A stretch of 64,000 nucleotides of DNA from Gigaspora margarita (Eukaryota > Glomeromycota > Glomeromycetes > Diversisporales > Gigasporaceae). Numbering within the stretch: position 1 is the first letter of the stretch; every line of letters begins with the position of its first letter. Where the stretch lies: NCBI GenBank assembly GCA_009809945.1, contig WTPW01000370.1, forward strand, positions 318,857 through 382,856. The letters run 5' to 3'. A program made the position numbers and the translations under genes. A model generated the notes under the pieces. It saw only the letters and a program-made list of their open reading frames with translations. It had not been told where the DNA came from and did not search any database. Of the stretch, positions 44,500 to 56,776 are shown one piece after another.

Positions 44500-45527
44500 G
44501 TCAAATAATGTCTTTGCATTTTTTCACATTCATTGTCATCAAGATTTTTTTTCTAAGTTTTGTGTAGATGCAAAGTTCATTTTTTTGTTGATACTTTTTG
44601 ACTCTAAAATATTAAATCTGACAAGTTACAAACAATTTCTTTAAGCACCATATTTGATAATCATAGTTTTAATTGCTGAAGATTACTTGTTATGTTTGGA
44701 TGAGTTTTAAGATCCCACTTTTTGAAAATGCCTTTCTAGTTGCTGCTAATGGATCATAGCATACCAAATTTGATTTTTGCCAAAATCAAATAGCTTTAAA
44801 AGTTGATTTAAAGACTTTCTTTCTTGAATAAATTCTTAAAATTCATAATTAAATATCGAATTTTTTAATGATTCTAATAAGCTAAAGTCATTGAATTCAC
44901 TATATTCGATGTCTAATTTAATAAATTTCATATAACAAAATCCCTATACTAAGCTACACTATTTTTAAAACAATAAGCAAACTTTATGCAAATTCTTATC
45001 CATGCTTTTTACCCAAATAACATACACTTAATGGCAAGTGTAACCAACCAACAATTAATCACTTTTGCTTAATATCTAATGCTTTTTGAGTACCATGTTC
45101 AAGGCCTAAAATAAGTTTATTCAATTGATTATTGTCTTTCTTTAGTGCTTTCTAATAATTCTTTTTTAAAAAAAGAATATGGATCTTTAATAATATTTCA
45201 ATGCTTTATTTTTAAATATGCTATAAATTTAGATTTTATATATTTTTAATTTTATATATATTTTAATTACTAGTTTATACTGTTTGGTATAGTGAAGAAA
45301 TGTTAGAACTTGTATTTAGCAACTGTTAAGTATTTATTTAACTCTCTGACAGTCTTTCCAATATTTTTATTAAAAAAGAAAGTTCCTACTATAGTCTAAC
45401 CTTTTAACATATTGCAATTTGACATCAAGACACCTAGATGCGACCTGTCTGCACCATTTACAAATAAAGTAGATAAATTTTGTTAGCTCTGTCAAAAAAA
45501 GTAAACCATGATTTTCCTTTAAATCCC
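44500..45527. other. Intergenic, no gene seen
   Basis: AT-rich with no supported frame or repeat until the small element at 45535. Confidence 0.4.
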
Positions 45528-45534
45528 TTCTACC

Positions 45535-45687
45535 AGGACCCAAAATATACATAGATAGGTTAAATTTATTATAAAATACTAAAAAAACCAAAAATTAACA
45601 AAATTACTATAAATAGAAAAGATCTGTATAAAAACCCCCAAAATAAGCAAACTAATACCTGCCTATCTATGTATATTTCAGGGTCTC
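45535..45687. mobile_element. AGGACCC element, 153 bp
   Basis: AGGACCCAAAATATACATAG with ATAGG at the left and CCTATCTATGTATATTTCAG with GGTCTC at the right are inverted. Flanks TTCTACC (45528-45534) and TTCTGCC (45688-45694) suggest a target duplication. The interior is shared with 46795-46987. Minus-strand frames here are shadows. Confidence 0.65.
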
Positions 45688-46794
45688 TTCTGCCCAGTGG
45701 CCTAGTGGGAATATTACTATCCAAAATTACTATATAAAAAAACAAAGTAAAAAAAATATAACAAAAAAAAGAAAAAGAGGAATAACTACTAAAACCTAAA
45801 TGAATACAAATACTAACAAAAAAAGACAAAAGATGAGAAGGGCAAAGAAAAAATGCTGTGCTAATGATGAAGGCTAATCTAAATAATTTGAAAAAAAAAC
45901 ATGTAAAAAAAAGAAAATTAAAACACTAAAGCACAATTAGAAACATGCTAAAACATAAAACTGCACAGAAAAATGCTCTATCTTAGTATTATATGAAAAA
46001 AAATCTACACCTTAAAGAATATTCTAAAAAGAAATTAATTTATAATTTTCTTCAAAATTCTTATATGTTATTCATTGTTTATCTTGCAAAACCTAAGATT
46101 TACTTGAGATTTGATTCTGATTAGGTATACACATTCCCAATTTGAAAGAAGTAAACATTACTGATCATTTGGGAGCAATTAGATTTTTTACTTTTTGGCA
46201 AAATTTTACAAATTCAAGATAAATATTGAGAGTACCAACTTGTAGTGAACTATAAGTTTTATGCTTTGTAGAATAGTATATTTAACCAAAAATATGCTTT
46301 TGCTAAAGCTTCTACATTTTTTGACAAAAAATTCTAGGGTTGTAAAACCTACTATATCTTATATAGCAATGAAATATTTTGTTTAGAAAGACAAACCCAC
46401 AAGAAGTGCTCTTTTTCAACTCTATTTCAATTCTTTCTAGCATGTGATCTCGAACTCTGTATTTAAGTTACTTCTAAATAAAGTTTTTGTTGTGTATAGA
46501 TATACTAACTACAAAATTTTTATAGGTTGGCATTTATAAAAAAGTTGGTATGAAGGATCATCAGAAAGTGTATATCTATTTTAGAAAGCATTTTGTAGTA
46601 TATTTGTTAGAGAGTAATATGCTGTATATATGGTATTCATTTTTTGTAAAAAATATTCCTGTAATACTAAAGTTTTTTTGTATAATAAGGTTTGTGAAAA
46701 TGGTATTCCTATACTTTAGCATGTTTTATCATAATACAGTTATCCTTTACTATAGTTATACCTTTATTTTAGTACTCAATACTGTGCAATAGAC
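45688..46794. other. Intergenic, no gene seen
   Basis: A-rich then T-rich sequence. The 80-codon plus frame at 46550-46792 is made of aromatic and hydrophobic codons typical of AT-rich non-coding DNA. Confidence 0.4.
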
Positions 46795-46987
46795 TAGGAC
46801 CCCAAGCAATCTATAAATAGCTAAGGTTTTTAAAAAATCTTAATATATTACTAAAAACATAAAAATCTACAGAAATATTATTAAAAATAAACATTAGTAT
46901 TACTAAATATAAAAAAGATTTATACAAAAATAGTTAAAAATAAGCAAAACTAAATAGTGACCTATTTATATATAGCTTGGGGTTCTA
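46795..46987. mobile_element. TAGGACCCC element, split from its flank by a later hAT element
   Basis: TAGGACCCCAAGCAATCTAT and ATAGCTTGGGGTTCTA are inverted ends. The left flank is ATAGAC (46789-46794). The matching right ATAGAC is divided: AT at 46988-46989 and AGAC at 48307-48310, on either side of the later insertion. Confidence 0.7.
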
Positions 46988-46989
46988 AT

Positions 46990-48298
46990 TACACTTGTTG
47001 GCAAAACCTATGGGATTTGGGATTGGGCTATGGACAAACCCAGACAAATAGGTTTGTCCACCTATATTTAAAAATCCCATGTGGCAAAACTGGACAAATC
47101 CCAATCCCAAATCCCAAATCCCAATCCCAAATCCCAATTNNNNNNNNNNNNNNNNNNNNNNNNNNNNNNNNNNNNNNNNNNNNNNNNNNNNNNNNNNNNN
47201 NNNNNNNNNNNNNNNNNNNNNNNNNNNNNNNNNNNNNNNNNNNNNNNNNNNNNNNNNNNNNNNNNNNNNNNNNNNNNNNNNNNNNNNNNNNNNNNNNNNN
47301 NNNNNNNNNNNNNNNNNNNNNNNNNNNNNNNNNNNNNNNNNNNNNNNNNNNNNNNNNNNNNNNNNNNNNNNNNNNNNNNNNNNNNNNNNNNNNNNNNNNN
47401 NNNNNNNNNNNNNNNNNNNNNNNNNNNNNNNNNNNNNNNNNNNNNNNNNNNNNNNNNNNNNNNNNNNNNNNNNNNNNNNNNNNNNNNNNNNNNNNNNNNN
47501 NNNNNNNNNNNNNNNNNNNNNNNNNNNNNNNNNNNNNNNNNNNNNNNNNNNNNNNNNNNNNNNNNNNNNNNNNNNNNNNNNNNNNNNNNNNNNNNNNNNN
47601 NNNNNNNNNNNNNNNNNNNNNNNNNNNNNNNNNNNNNNNNNNNNNNNNNNNNNNNNNNNNNNNNNNNNNNNNNNNNNNNNNNNNNNNNNNNNNNNNNNNN
47701 NNNNNNNNNNNNNNNNNNNNNNNNNNNNNNNNNNNNNNNNNNNNNNNNNNNNNNNNNNNNNNNNNNNNNNNNNNNNNNNNNNNNNNNNNNNNNNNNNNNN
47801 NNNNNNNNNNNNNNNNNNNNNNNNNNNNNNNNNNNNNNNNNNNNNNNNNNNNNNNNNNNNNNNNNNNNNNNNNNNNNNNNNNNNNNNNNNNNNNNNNNNN
47901 NNNNNNNNNNNNNNNNNNNNNNNNNNNNNNNNNNNNNNNNNNNNNNNNNNNNNNNNNNNNNNNNNNNNNNNNNNNNNNNNNNNNNNNNNNNNNNNNNNNN
48001 NNNNNNNNNNNNNNNNNNNNNNNNNNNNNNNNNNNNNNNNNNNNNNNNNNNNNNNNNNNNNNNNNNNNNNNNNNNNNNNNNNNNNNNNNNNNNNNNNNNN
48101 NNNNNNNNNNNNNNNNNTTGGGATTTGGGATTGGGATTGGGATTTGGGATTGGGATTTGGGACGGGTTTGGGATTTGGGATAGGTTTGGGAATTGGGAAT
48201 TGGGTTTGGGATTTTTCCAGTTTGGGATTTGGGTTTATCCAATTGGGATTTGGGTTTGGGTGGGATTTTGAAGATTTTTAGTTTTGCCAACAAGTATA
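46990..48298. mobile_element. hAT-type element with TGGGATT repeats and a 978-base gap
   Basis: Ends TACACTTGTTGGCAAAAC and GTTTTGCCAACAAGTATA are flanked by a perfect GTTCTAAT (46982-46989, 48299-48306). Inside, CCCAAATCCCAATCCC before the gap turns into GGGATTTGGGATTGGG after it, so the gap lies within an inverted array of 6-7 bp GGGATT units. The reading frames of about 400 codons here are artefacts of the gap. G-runs this dense could form quadruplexes, which may be why the assembly failed here. Confidence 0.8.
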
Positions 48299-48484
48299 GT
48301 TCTAATAGACTTAAAAAATACTGCTATAGTTACAAATCACTTATAATCACTATTTTCTATAAAATTTAATTTTTTTACTAATTTTATTTATAATAAACTA
48401 TTGTTATCTGTTATAGTTACCAATTTTTAACTAAATACAAATTATTAAATATAATTGGCTAATATTTATATTCATGTATATTTA

Positions 48485-48850
48485 AAATTTTATTAAAAAT
48501 TTCTAAAGGATTAATAGCAAATAATATTGATTCAATAACCTAATTTGAATAATACAATTATAAAATATTCATCTCAATAAGACAATTCTAATAAGCAAAA
48601 ATCACTAAAATCTAATTACAAGTTTCTAAAATTATTAAAAATTTGTATCACTATGTTTAGAGATAAATTAAACTTAAATATTTGAAGTAAAAAATCCTTA
48701 ACAATCTCAGGATTCTGTGTCTAGGTTTGGATAATTTTAGATTCATTAGAATCAGTTTAAATACTCTAGTAGTTATTTTATCCAAATTGGGCTACTGAAT
48801 CAAAAGTTATTTGCTGGCAAATATTTTAAAATTTCTCTTAGTAAATTTCA
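48485..48850. repeat. Foldback of the GGATCC family, diverged
   Basis: AATAGCAAATAATATTGATT, GACAATTCTAATAAGC and AAAATCTAATTACA at the left pair with TAATTTTAGATTCATTAGAA, AATCAAAAGTTATTTGCT at the right. It has the same plan as 55500, 55975 and 56388. Confidence 0.5.
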
Positions 48851-49299
48851 GATAAACACAAATTTGCACAAATATATAATAACTATGTTTTAAATTAAAT
48901 ATTTATTGACCTGTAATTATATGGGCTGTCAAAAGTAGTATCCAAGAATTTTGATCTTTTTATAAAACTATATTAGCTGCATGACATGCATGCCACACAT
49001 TACCAGTATGATCATGCGTGAAGTTCTTCAAGTCAGAGATATTGATATTTTTGAAATTTTTTGAGAGTGATTGAAAGATTTGCTGCAAATCGAAATTTAT
49101 CAAAATTTTTTTGTTTTTTTGCATGTTTTAATCATATGACATAAAATGATTGGATTTTGTTTTGTTGGTCATGTGATTGTGATTCCAAATAGTCAAGCCG
49201 TTTGACTTTCAAAAGACTAGGGTGATGGGTGGTGTATTCATATTACTCATCTTACCGAAATTTTAATTATATTAACTATTGCAAACAAAATTCTTGTTT
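48851..49299. other. Intergenic, no gene seen
   Basis: Slightly GC-richer patch near 48970-49260 (GCATGACATGCATGCC, GTGATGGGTGGTG), but no open frame or repeat is recognised. Confidence 0.35.
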
Positions 49300-49647
49300 A
49301 AGGGTAAAGTGAATATTGATCATTTTTACTAGTGATTACATTACTAATTATTTACAATAATATTCAATTAAAATCAAGTGACAATCATATAATATTTATG
49401 TTGTATAACCTAGGCAAATTTTGATTATCCTAGGAAGAATTAATGATATATGTAAGTATATTTTTATATAACAACTATTTAAAATTGTATTATTAGAATT
49501 AGAAAGGTTTAATGTGTATACTATAAAAAATTTTATAAAAAAAAATTGTAGTTTTAAAAACTTTTATATGTAACATATGTTCAAATTGTATAATTTTTTT
49601 TAAACAATATACATATATAGAAAATGATCTATATTCACCCTACCCTT
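49300..49647. mobile_element. TIR element (AAGGGTAAAGTGAATATTGA)
   Basis: AAGGGTAAAGTGAATATTGA with TCATTTT at the left and AAAATGATCTATATTCACCC with TACCCTT at the right are inverted with few mismatches. The interior has a small hairpin, AACCTAGG ... CCTAGG. The target duplication is not clear. Confidence 0.65.
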
Positions 49648-49789
49648 GAGGCTACATTAGCCAACTTTACAATTATAGTTTTCTAACACGAATACTGTAA
49701 AAGATCCTGTTACAAACCAAGTGGCAAATATGGTATATACAATGATAAGGTTTTATCATATGATCTAATCATTAGCTACTGTATCAAAA

Positions 49790-50190
49790 TATGCTGTTAT
49801 AGTACTCATTTGCTATTCTGATTACCACAGCATATAATTAAGATAGAGTCAGCTTGTGTTGGATAATTATAATTTCTACTATAAGAAATTAGTTACAAAA
49901 CTTACTTGTTATTCCCAAAGACAATAAATATATTTATATTAATTTAACTATATTTGAAATTATTGTAATTTCGATAAAATACTGTAAAAAGTCTATTAAA
50001 AACTTACCATTTTGGTGACTAAAGTTTGTAGTTGAATTGGTTTGTATCATGATTTCTATCATAATTACTACTATGGGTTGGTAAAAAATTCTGATACTAA
50101 ACTTGCTATTCTAGTGTCACAGTATGTAGTTAAAGTCAATATGTTTGTAATAATAAAATTGTAATTTCAGTGTGGCTTAATATTATTGTA
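49790..50190 (-). repeat. Degenerate satellite, reversed block
   Basis: Units such as ATTTCTATCATAATTACT, ATTCTGATACTAAACTTGCT, ATTCTAGTGTCACAGTATGT and AGTTAA are the complement of the 14.8-20.9 kb satellite. Confidence 0.55.
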
Positions 50191-50199
50191 ATTAGTGAT

Positions 50200-52540
50200 G
50201 GGAAAATGTGCATTTTTTGATTCTCTGCTACGCAAAATGAAAAATTAACCTTGTATAGGGTTAGTAGATATGATATTATTTCACTATTGCAGTTTGTGCT
50301 TTTAATTGAATACTATTACTTGAACATCACTTAATCATTGTCTGGTTGCACTATTGTACAATGATTTTTTTAGTGAGCATAGATATGGCTAACAAATTTT
50401 GTGAAAATAATTAACTAATATTGAATCTTTGGCTAAAAAGCACACTTTACAATCTTTTAGATTTGTGCAATCAGGCAATATTCAGGCAATTGTATGAGTA
50501 TGCAGCAATCTATAAATTTTATCAAAAGTTGAATTATTTTGCAAAATGTAGTAATTTACAGAAAATTTTAAAAAACAAAAAAAAAATCAAACTGACCACC
50601 TAAGTTTCAGATTTCAAGTAATAGAAAATGAAAAATCAACTACATTTACCTGCTATTATAATGACATAGTTTGCATTATAATTTAGACTACACAAAGTTG
50701 GTTTGTTCTTTTTTTAGATCCCTAATTGTGCCAGTTGTTCAATTTTTGATATTTAATTTTTTCTGCTACTCTTGTTTTGTATCCCAATAGAGTCATACTT
50801 TCCCATAATTGTTTGATAAAATGGAAGAAAATTGTAACTGGCAACCTAATTTTTTTATTCTTTACTGTGCAAAATGAAAAATCAACCTTGCATAACCTAA
50901 GTAGATGTAAACATAAATTAAAAAAAACTCTAACTAATTGACCTGAGTTTTCAGATTTCATATTAAGCTTGTTAACAAAGTAACAGAGCATTCATTATTG
51001 TGAGATCAGATGTTTTTATTGTAGATCTGCTTGTAATTTTAGTTTTTCTATTTTGGGGTAATCTGATATTTGTTTGTGATTGATAGATAGAAGCAGGATT
51101 TTTGGGCATTAGCATTATGTGTGATGCATATGATAAATTAATATAAGTTTTTATGAATGTGATTTTAAGGCCTAGTGATATAAAGAAAGTTCTAGCATGT
51201 AAATAGTTAAAGGGTGGGTAGAAAATTATAAGGGAAGGTTGTCTAATGGAAAGAAAGGTTGTCTTTTATTTTGCTATTGCTCATCTTGAAGAGGCTGGCT
51301 CTATCATCCCACCCATTCCCTAGCAGAAATAAGACTCTGTGGCTGGCAGCAGTGCAAGGACTTTGGTAGTCAGTATTTAGGCTCTATAGCTGAGTGGCAG
51401 TGCAAGGAACTTCATTAGTTAATGTTCAGGCCCTGCGGCTGCATTTGCAGTGCAAAGACCTCAAAAATTGTAGCATCATACCAAAAGTACATTTCATGCT
51501 ATAGCCTGATCTTTTGTTTTAGCTACATAGGTGCTTTTCTCTGGTACCTTGTGAAGTCTGTTCTATTTTGGATAGTCAGGTTGGGGTTAGTGTTCCAGAT
51601 TGTTGGGCATTATATGTGGAACACTGTAGTAAACATTATCTAATTGTTGTTTTATTGTACATTTGTATGATAATTTTTTTAGTGAGCATAGATATAGCTA
51701 CTATATTTTATAAAATAATAAATTAATATTGAATTTTTGGCCAAAAAACACACTTTACAATCTTTTATAATCGTGCAATCAGACAACAAACAGGTGATTA
51801 TATGAGTATGCAGTATTCTACAAATTTTATCAGAAGTCAAATCTTTTTGCAAACTAGGATAATTTATAGTAGGTTAAAAAACAAAAAATAAATTTTGAAC
51901 TAACCAACTTAAGTTTTCAGATTTCATATAATGCAAAATGAAACTATTTGTTTTTTCAACTAGTGCAAACTTTAATTTGCTATAATTGTCTGATAGGGTT
52001 GACTTAAAAATGTAGTTGCTGACTCAATTTTTTGATTCTCTGTTGTGCAAAATGAAAAATTAACCTTGCATAACCTTAGTTAATGTAAATATACATTAAA
52101 AAAAAATTTAGATTTAATATAATGCAAAACAAAAAAATTAGCTACATGTGCTATTCTAGTAACCATAGCATGGTTAAGGTTTAGTTCGCATCACAATTGT
52201 CTTATTTTTAGGCCATGCTAAGTTGATTTTTTCTTTTTTTAGATCCCAATTGTGCCAATTGTTTGAGTTTTGCTTTTTATTTTTTTCTATTATTCTTATC
52301 TGGTGTTACCTGATAGAGATCTTAATTTCTTGTAATTGTCTAATAGGACTGACAGAAAAAATGTGACTGCCAATGCAATGTTTTTGATTCTTTGCTATAC
52401 AAATTAAACATTAATCTTGTATAACCTTAGTAGATGTAGACATTGTTCTATTGATTTACAGTAAATTAAAAAAAATCTGACTAACTGACTTAAGTATTCA
52501 GATTTCATGTAATGCAAAATAAAAAATCAACTTTGTATAG
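50200..52540. repeat. Large degenerate tandem duplication
   Basis: TAGTGAGCATAGATAT, AAACACACTTTACAATCTTT, CAATCAG.CAA and ATGAGTATGCAG occur at 50371 onward and again at 51680 onward, offset 1309. A shorter block (TTTTGATTCT.TGCT, GCAAAATGAAAAATTAACCT, TAACCTTAGTAGATGT) occurs at about 50220, 50850, 52030 and 52390. Frames of 60-89 codons in this area are unsupported. Confidence 0.65.
51255..51470 (+). repeat. GC-richer core with 47-49 bp tandem units, copy 1
   Basis: It begins GGTTGTCTTTTATTTTGCTA, TTGCTCATCTTGAAGAGGCT and GGCT, then has three units starting at about 51334, 51381 and 51430: (G/A)CTCT(G/A)T(G/A)GCTG and GGCAGTGCAAGGA. Closely matched by 61615-62000. It is conspicuous against the AT-rich background. 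No open frame is conserved between the copies, so an RNA or structural role, or the tail of a mobile element, is more likely than a protein. Confidence 0.65.
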
Positions 52541-52549
52541 CTTATACTT

Positions 52550-52880
52550 GAGTTAGCATTGAAACAATTATTTCTTTTATAAGAATTCTGTTGCAAAGCC
52601 TACTTGTTATTTCAGTAATCATGGCATGTAGTTAAGATTGAGTTAGTTTGCATTGAAATTGTCATATTAGATTATTGTAAAAAAATTCTCTACAAACCTA
52701 TTCAATATATAAACATATTTATGGTTGAGTTTGTATTTAAATTATTGTGATTTTTACCATGAATTATTATAATAATTCTTATACAAATTTTACTCTCAAT
52801 TCTAATAATTACAATAAGTTGTTAAAGATTAGTTTGCCCTAAAACCATTATGCTTTCTATCATAAGTTACTGTTACAAAC
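52550..52880 (-). repeat. Degenerate satellite, reversed block
   Basis: AATTCTGTTGCAAAGCCTAC, TTGTTATTTCAGTAATCATG, GCATGTAGTTAAGATTGAGT and TAGTTTGCATTGAAATTGTC form units complementary to those at 14.8-20.9 kb. Confidence 0.55.
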
Positions 52881-53835
52881 CTTATGATTCTGGCAATATG
52901 ACTCATTAACATATGTTATTAATGTATCTAATATCTACAAAGCATGCATAAGAGTAAAAGTCAAAAATTTTAAAAAATCTTAGATGCCAAATGAATAAGA
53001 ATAACTGGTCATTTATGTATTCTTGATTCTCATGTTTTAATTTTATGTATTGATTACTATGATCATATATGTTATCAATTATGCAACAATATATATTGTA
53101 AGAATTACAATTCAATAAGTTAACGATCGTTGCAATCCTTGTAAAGTTAGTATATAAATGCTGACTAATCAATTTATTCAAAAATTGCAAAAGGTCAAAA
53201 TGCATATAATTACAATTTCAATAAGTTTTTAGTGATAAACAAAATCTCTATAAAGTTATCATTATAAATGCTAATTATTAATTTATTACAAAGTATTAAC
53301 CAATCCTATTTCATAAAGGGTGCATTTGCATGAATGGCATTATTTTATAATAGGACAAAAAGAGAATAAGTAGATACGCAGTTACTGCACATTTAGAGAC
53401 ATGTTTGTCAAAAATGCACAAATTTAAAATTTCTAAAGTTTTTGGTTATAGCCAATACTCAGTTACTATGTATTAAAAGATTTAAATTTTTGCATAAATA
53501 GAACATCAAAAATTTAAAATTCCTACAGTTTTCAGTTAACCAATTATCCAAAATATTAAAGTGCATGTATGTAATTTTCCTATAGTGCCAAATTCTTCAC
53601 ATATATGCATAATGAAGCAATACATATATAACGCATAATATTTTTACCATGCCTATTAAAATAGGAAAAAAATCTGATGAATATAATACCTTCCAAAATA
53701 GGAAAATAAGCAACCAAAAGTTGAATAGAACTATTCTTCATATTTCATATAATTGTAATAGTATAAGTTTTTAGATTAGTCAGATATATTTTTTAAAGCT
53801 AAATCTTTTTTATTTAATAATAAAAATATACTATA
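52881..53835. other. Intergenic, no gene supported
   Basis: AT-rich. A duplicated phrase (AAAATTTAAAATTTC.TA.AGTT, TTTGG/CAGTTA) lies near 53420 and 53510. The 99-codon minus frame at 52906-53205 is not recognised. Confidence 0.35.
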
Positions 53836-54562
53836 CCATATTTTTCTGAAAATAAGCTACTTTTTTTGGACAAAAAGTTACATAAAAAATCAGGGGTAGC
53901 TTATTTTCAGGTAAAATTGATTTTTAGCAATCACTAAAAGTTGCTACATAGTAAAGTCCAAATATTACTATGTAAATTGATTAATATTGTTTAATTAAAC
54001 TTATTTGAAAGGTTACAATATACTTATTCTGCAATTTTATCAATATTTGAGAACTTTTTATTATTTAACTTTTAATTTTTATAATCATCGAATATATTTT
54101 TTAAAAAAATTTTAATTTTTTTGCTGAAAGTAAAATTCAAAAGTCAAATAATAAAAGTTCTCCAATCTTGATAAAAATTTTAGAGTATGTGTATTTTGAT
54201 CTTCTAAATAAGTTTACTTAAGCAATTTTAATCTATTTACTAGATAAATAGAATCCCATTTTAAGTCTGAAAGAAACACCAACACAAATCAGCCTGACAA
54301 ACCAGCTATTTTTAGAATACGTAATTGTTTTGATCTAATCAGCCAATCAAAACCCATAATTTGTGGACACATACACAAACCAGGTTACCATAACTCTACC
54401 ATAATGTCCTTTAGACAATAAAGAAAATTTGAACTTTATTATGTAGTGACTATTGTTGATCATGGGGTAGGTTATTTTCAGATTAAAGATACTTTGGAGT
54501 TTTTTAACCAAAAGAGGAGAGGTAGCTTATTTTTGAAGGTAGCTTATTTTGGAAAAATATGG
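53836..54562. mobile_element. TA-type MITE, long member
   Basis: CCATATTTTTCTGAAAATAA with GCTAC at the left and GTAGCTTATTTTGGAAAAAT with ATGG at the right. TA precedes the left end; the right flank reads AA. Inner GGGGTAGCTTATTTTCAGG and GAGGTAGCTTATTTTTG repeat the end motif. Central arms (CAATATTTGAGAAC, AATAATAAAAGTTCTCCAAT) form a hairpin. Confidence 0.6.
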
Positions 54563-54576
54563 AATATATATATCAT

Positions 54577-54893
54577 ACCTATGGTGTTCAGCACCAGTAA
54601 ATACAAATTATAATATGCCAAAATTTTTTGACATTAGGGTTAGAGCTAGACTTCATATTAAGGTTTGGGTTAGGAGTTTGCTTATACCAAAATTTTGCAA
54701 GGAATTTTTTTTGTTTGAACATGAAGATAGCAGATAGGTTTCTTAGACAGGATTTTTTGATATAGGTAATTTTTGAAAAAATCTCCATTTTTTTAAAAAT
54801 TTTGGTTTATATCTGATCTTAATATTACATAAATTTATGATTTTTGATTGATCAAAACACTGTGGTATTGAATACCAATAGTGTGCTTTATCA
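54577..54893. mobile_element. GGTGTT-type MITE (ACCTATGGTGTTCAGCACCA)
   Basis: ACCTATGGTGTTCAGCACCA at the left and TGGTATTGAATACCAATAG at the right are inverted and each is itself palindromic (GGTGTTNAACACC). The interior has TTAGGGTTAGAGC, GGGTTAGG and CCAAAATTTTGCAAGGAAT. Frames on both strands (54549-54788) are by-products. Relatives at 56777-57110 and 215-410. Confidence 0.7.
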
Positions 54894-55499
54894 ATGTTCA
54901 AAATATAATCAATAATAAATTTAAAGTTACAGTTATTTAAAAACCTTTAATAGTCATCTAATATTCTTACATATACCCAAATCTAAGTAAGCCTTGGCCA
55001 CTCTAGTAGGTTTAGGCCATAGATAAGTATTTAGGTTTACTTATATATATGTTTGAATTTTTATTCTTAGCATTAAATTTAAAAAATGAAATTTCTTTCT
55101 GTATTGTAAAAAGTTTCTATTAAATTTAATAAAGATGAAAGCAAGGTCTCACCTTTAATATTTAAAAAAAACCTTTAATAGATAAGTTAGCAAAATCTCA
55201 ATAGATCAAAGTTTAGTATTATATAATTGTTTATATTTTGGTCTTTAATTATTATAATAGATCTATAAATTTAGTCAATTAATTGAAATAGCAAACAGAT
55301 TTATAAATTAAATTTTTATTTTTTGGTCTATTTTGTTTTGTATAACAAAAATAGTTTGACATAATCAGACAAGTTGGTTCTGCAAAGTTTAATTAGAAAT
55401 TATAAAAGGTTTTCTTAGTAAAAAAATACTTTTATATATAGAAAAATTCTATTCACACACTATAGAAATTTATTATTAAATGTCTGCTGTAATTTATTA
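54894..55499. other. Intergenic, no gene seen
   Basis: AT-rich, no repeat or frame supported. Confidence 0.4.
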
Positions 55500-55950
55500 T
55501 AAAATCATATTTGCAGATTTTTGAAATTTAATATTAAAATTCTAAAAATCTTTAACAGTGAATAACTTTTGTTCTACTAGTTTGTTTTTGATAAGACAAC
55601 TACTAAAATGTTAACATTGATGAGATGATTCTAATGAACCCAAAATCGCTATAATCTAATTACTGAATCCAGAGATTATCAACAATTTGTATCACTTGAG
55701 ATGTTTAAGAATTGAAAAACCAATCCTTAACAGTTAAATACATGAAGTGATATAAATCGTTAATGATCTCTGGATCCAGTAATTGGATTTTAATAATTTT
55801 GGGTTTATTAGAATTGTTTTATCGATGTGATCATTTTGGTAGTTGTTTATTAAAAATGAACTAGTGGAACAAAAGTTATTTGCTATTAAAGATTTTTGGA
55901 ATTTTTAATAGTAAATTCCAAAAATCCATGAATATGTGTTGATTATTTAT
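55500..55950. repeat. Foldback of the GGATCC family
   Basis: GAATAACTTTTGTTCTACTA, GATGATTCTAATGAACCCAA and ACTGAATCCAGAGATTATCA at the left pair with AATGATCTCTGGATCCAGTA, TTGGGTTTATTAGAAT and ACTAGTGGAACAAAAGTTAT at the right. Arms of about 200 bp with a small loop near 55720. Confidence 0.75.
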
Positions 55951-56387
55951 ACTCTTTATATGTATCTTCCTCTTAAAAATTTTTAAACTTTAATATTAAA
56001 TAACTTTTAAACCAGTAATCTATTTTGGATGATTTTACTACCAAAATATTTGGCAATAAGATAATTTAAAAAGCCTAAAATCACCAAATCCAATCACAAA
56101 ATCCCAAGATCATTATAGATTTGTATTGTTTTAATTATTTATTTTCATATATATTACAATTTAATTTCTTGATTTTAATTCAATTTTTATAATAAAATTT
56201 TGATTTTTTAAAAATTAAAAATGGTTAGGGCTGTGTTATTAATCATCTGATTATTTTTTATTAGAGGCCTACCCCCCTCCCCCTCTTTAATATAAATTTG
56301 ATCAGGTTCCTATATATAATTTCAACATTTTTTACCCCCCTCCCCCCTAAAAAATTACCTGATTTTTGTCACTTCTCTTATTATTAA

Positions 56388-56760
56388 AGAACTTATAAAC
56401 TTTAATATTAAATAATACTTGAACCAATGATCCCTTTTGAATGATTTTACTACCAAATTGCTCATCTCAATGGGACAATTCTAATGAATCTAAAATTGCA
56501 AAATTTTGATTACTGAATCCAGAGATCATTATAGATTTGTGTTATTTTTAATAGATTTATTATATTATGATATATTACAATAATACAAATTTATAATGAT
56601 CTCTGGATCCTGTAATTAGAATTTAATGATTTTATTTATTAGGATCATCTATTGAGATAAGCATTTTGGTAATAAAATCATCCAAAATGGATCACTGGTT
56701 CAAGAGTTATTTAATATTAAATTTTATAAGATCTTTAATAATAATTTTGAAAATAATCAA
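56388..56760. repeat. Foldback of the GGATCC family, nested
   Basis: ACTTTAATATTAAATAATAC, CTACCAAATTGCTCATCTCA and CTGAATCCAGAGATCATTAT at the left pair with TAATGATCTCTGGATCCTGT, TTTTGGTAATAAAATCATCC and TTCAAGAGTTATTTAATATT at the right. The centre is near 56570. Confidence 0.75.
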
Positions 56761-56776
56761 TTATTATAAAATATAT

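Noticed and set aside
46957-48293. Four reading frames of about 400 codons
   Set aside because: Nearly all residues come from the 978-base N gap; the real flanks are GGGATT-type microsatellite.
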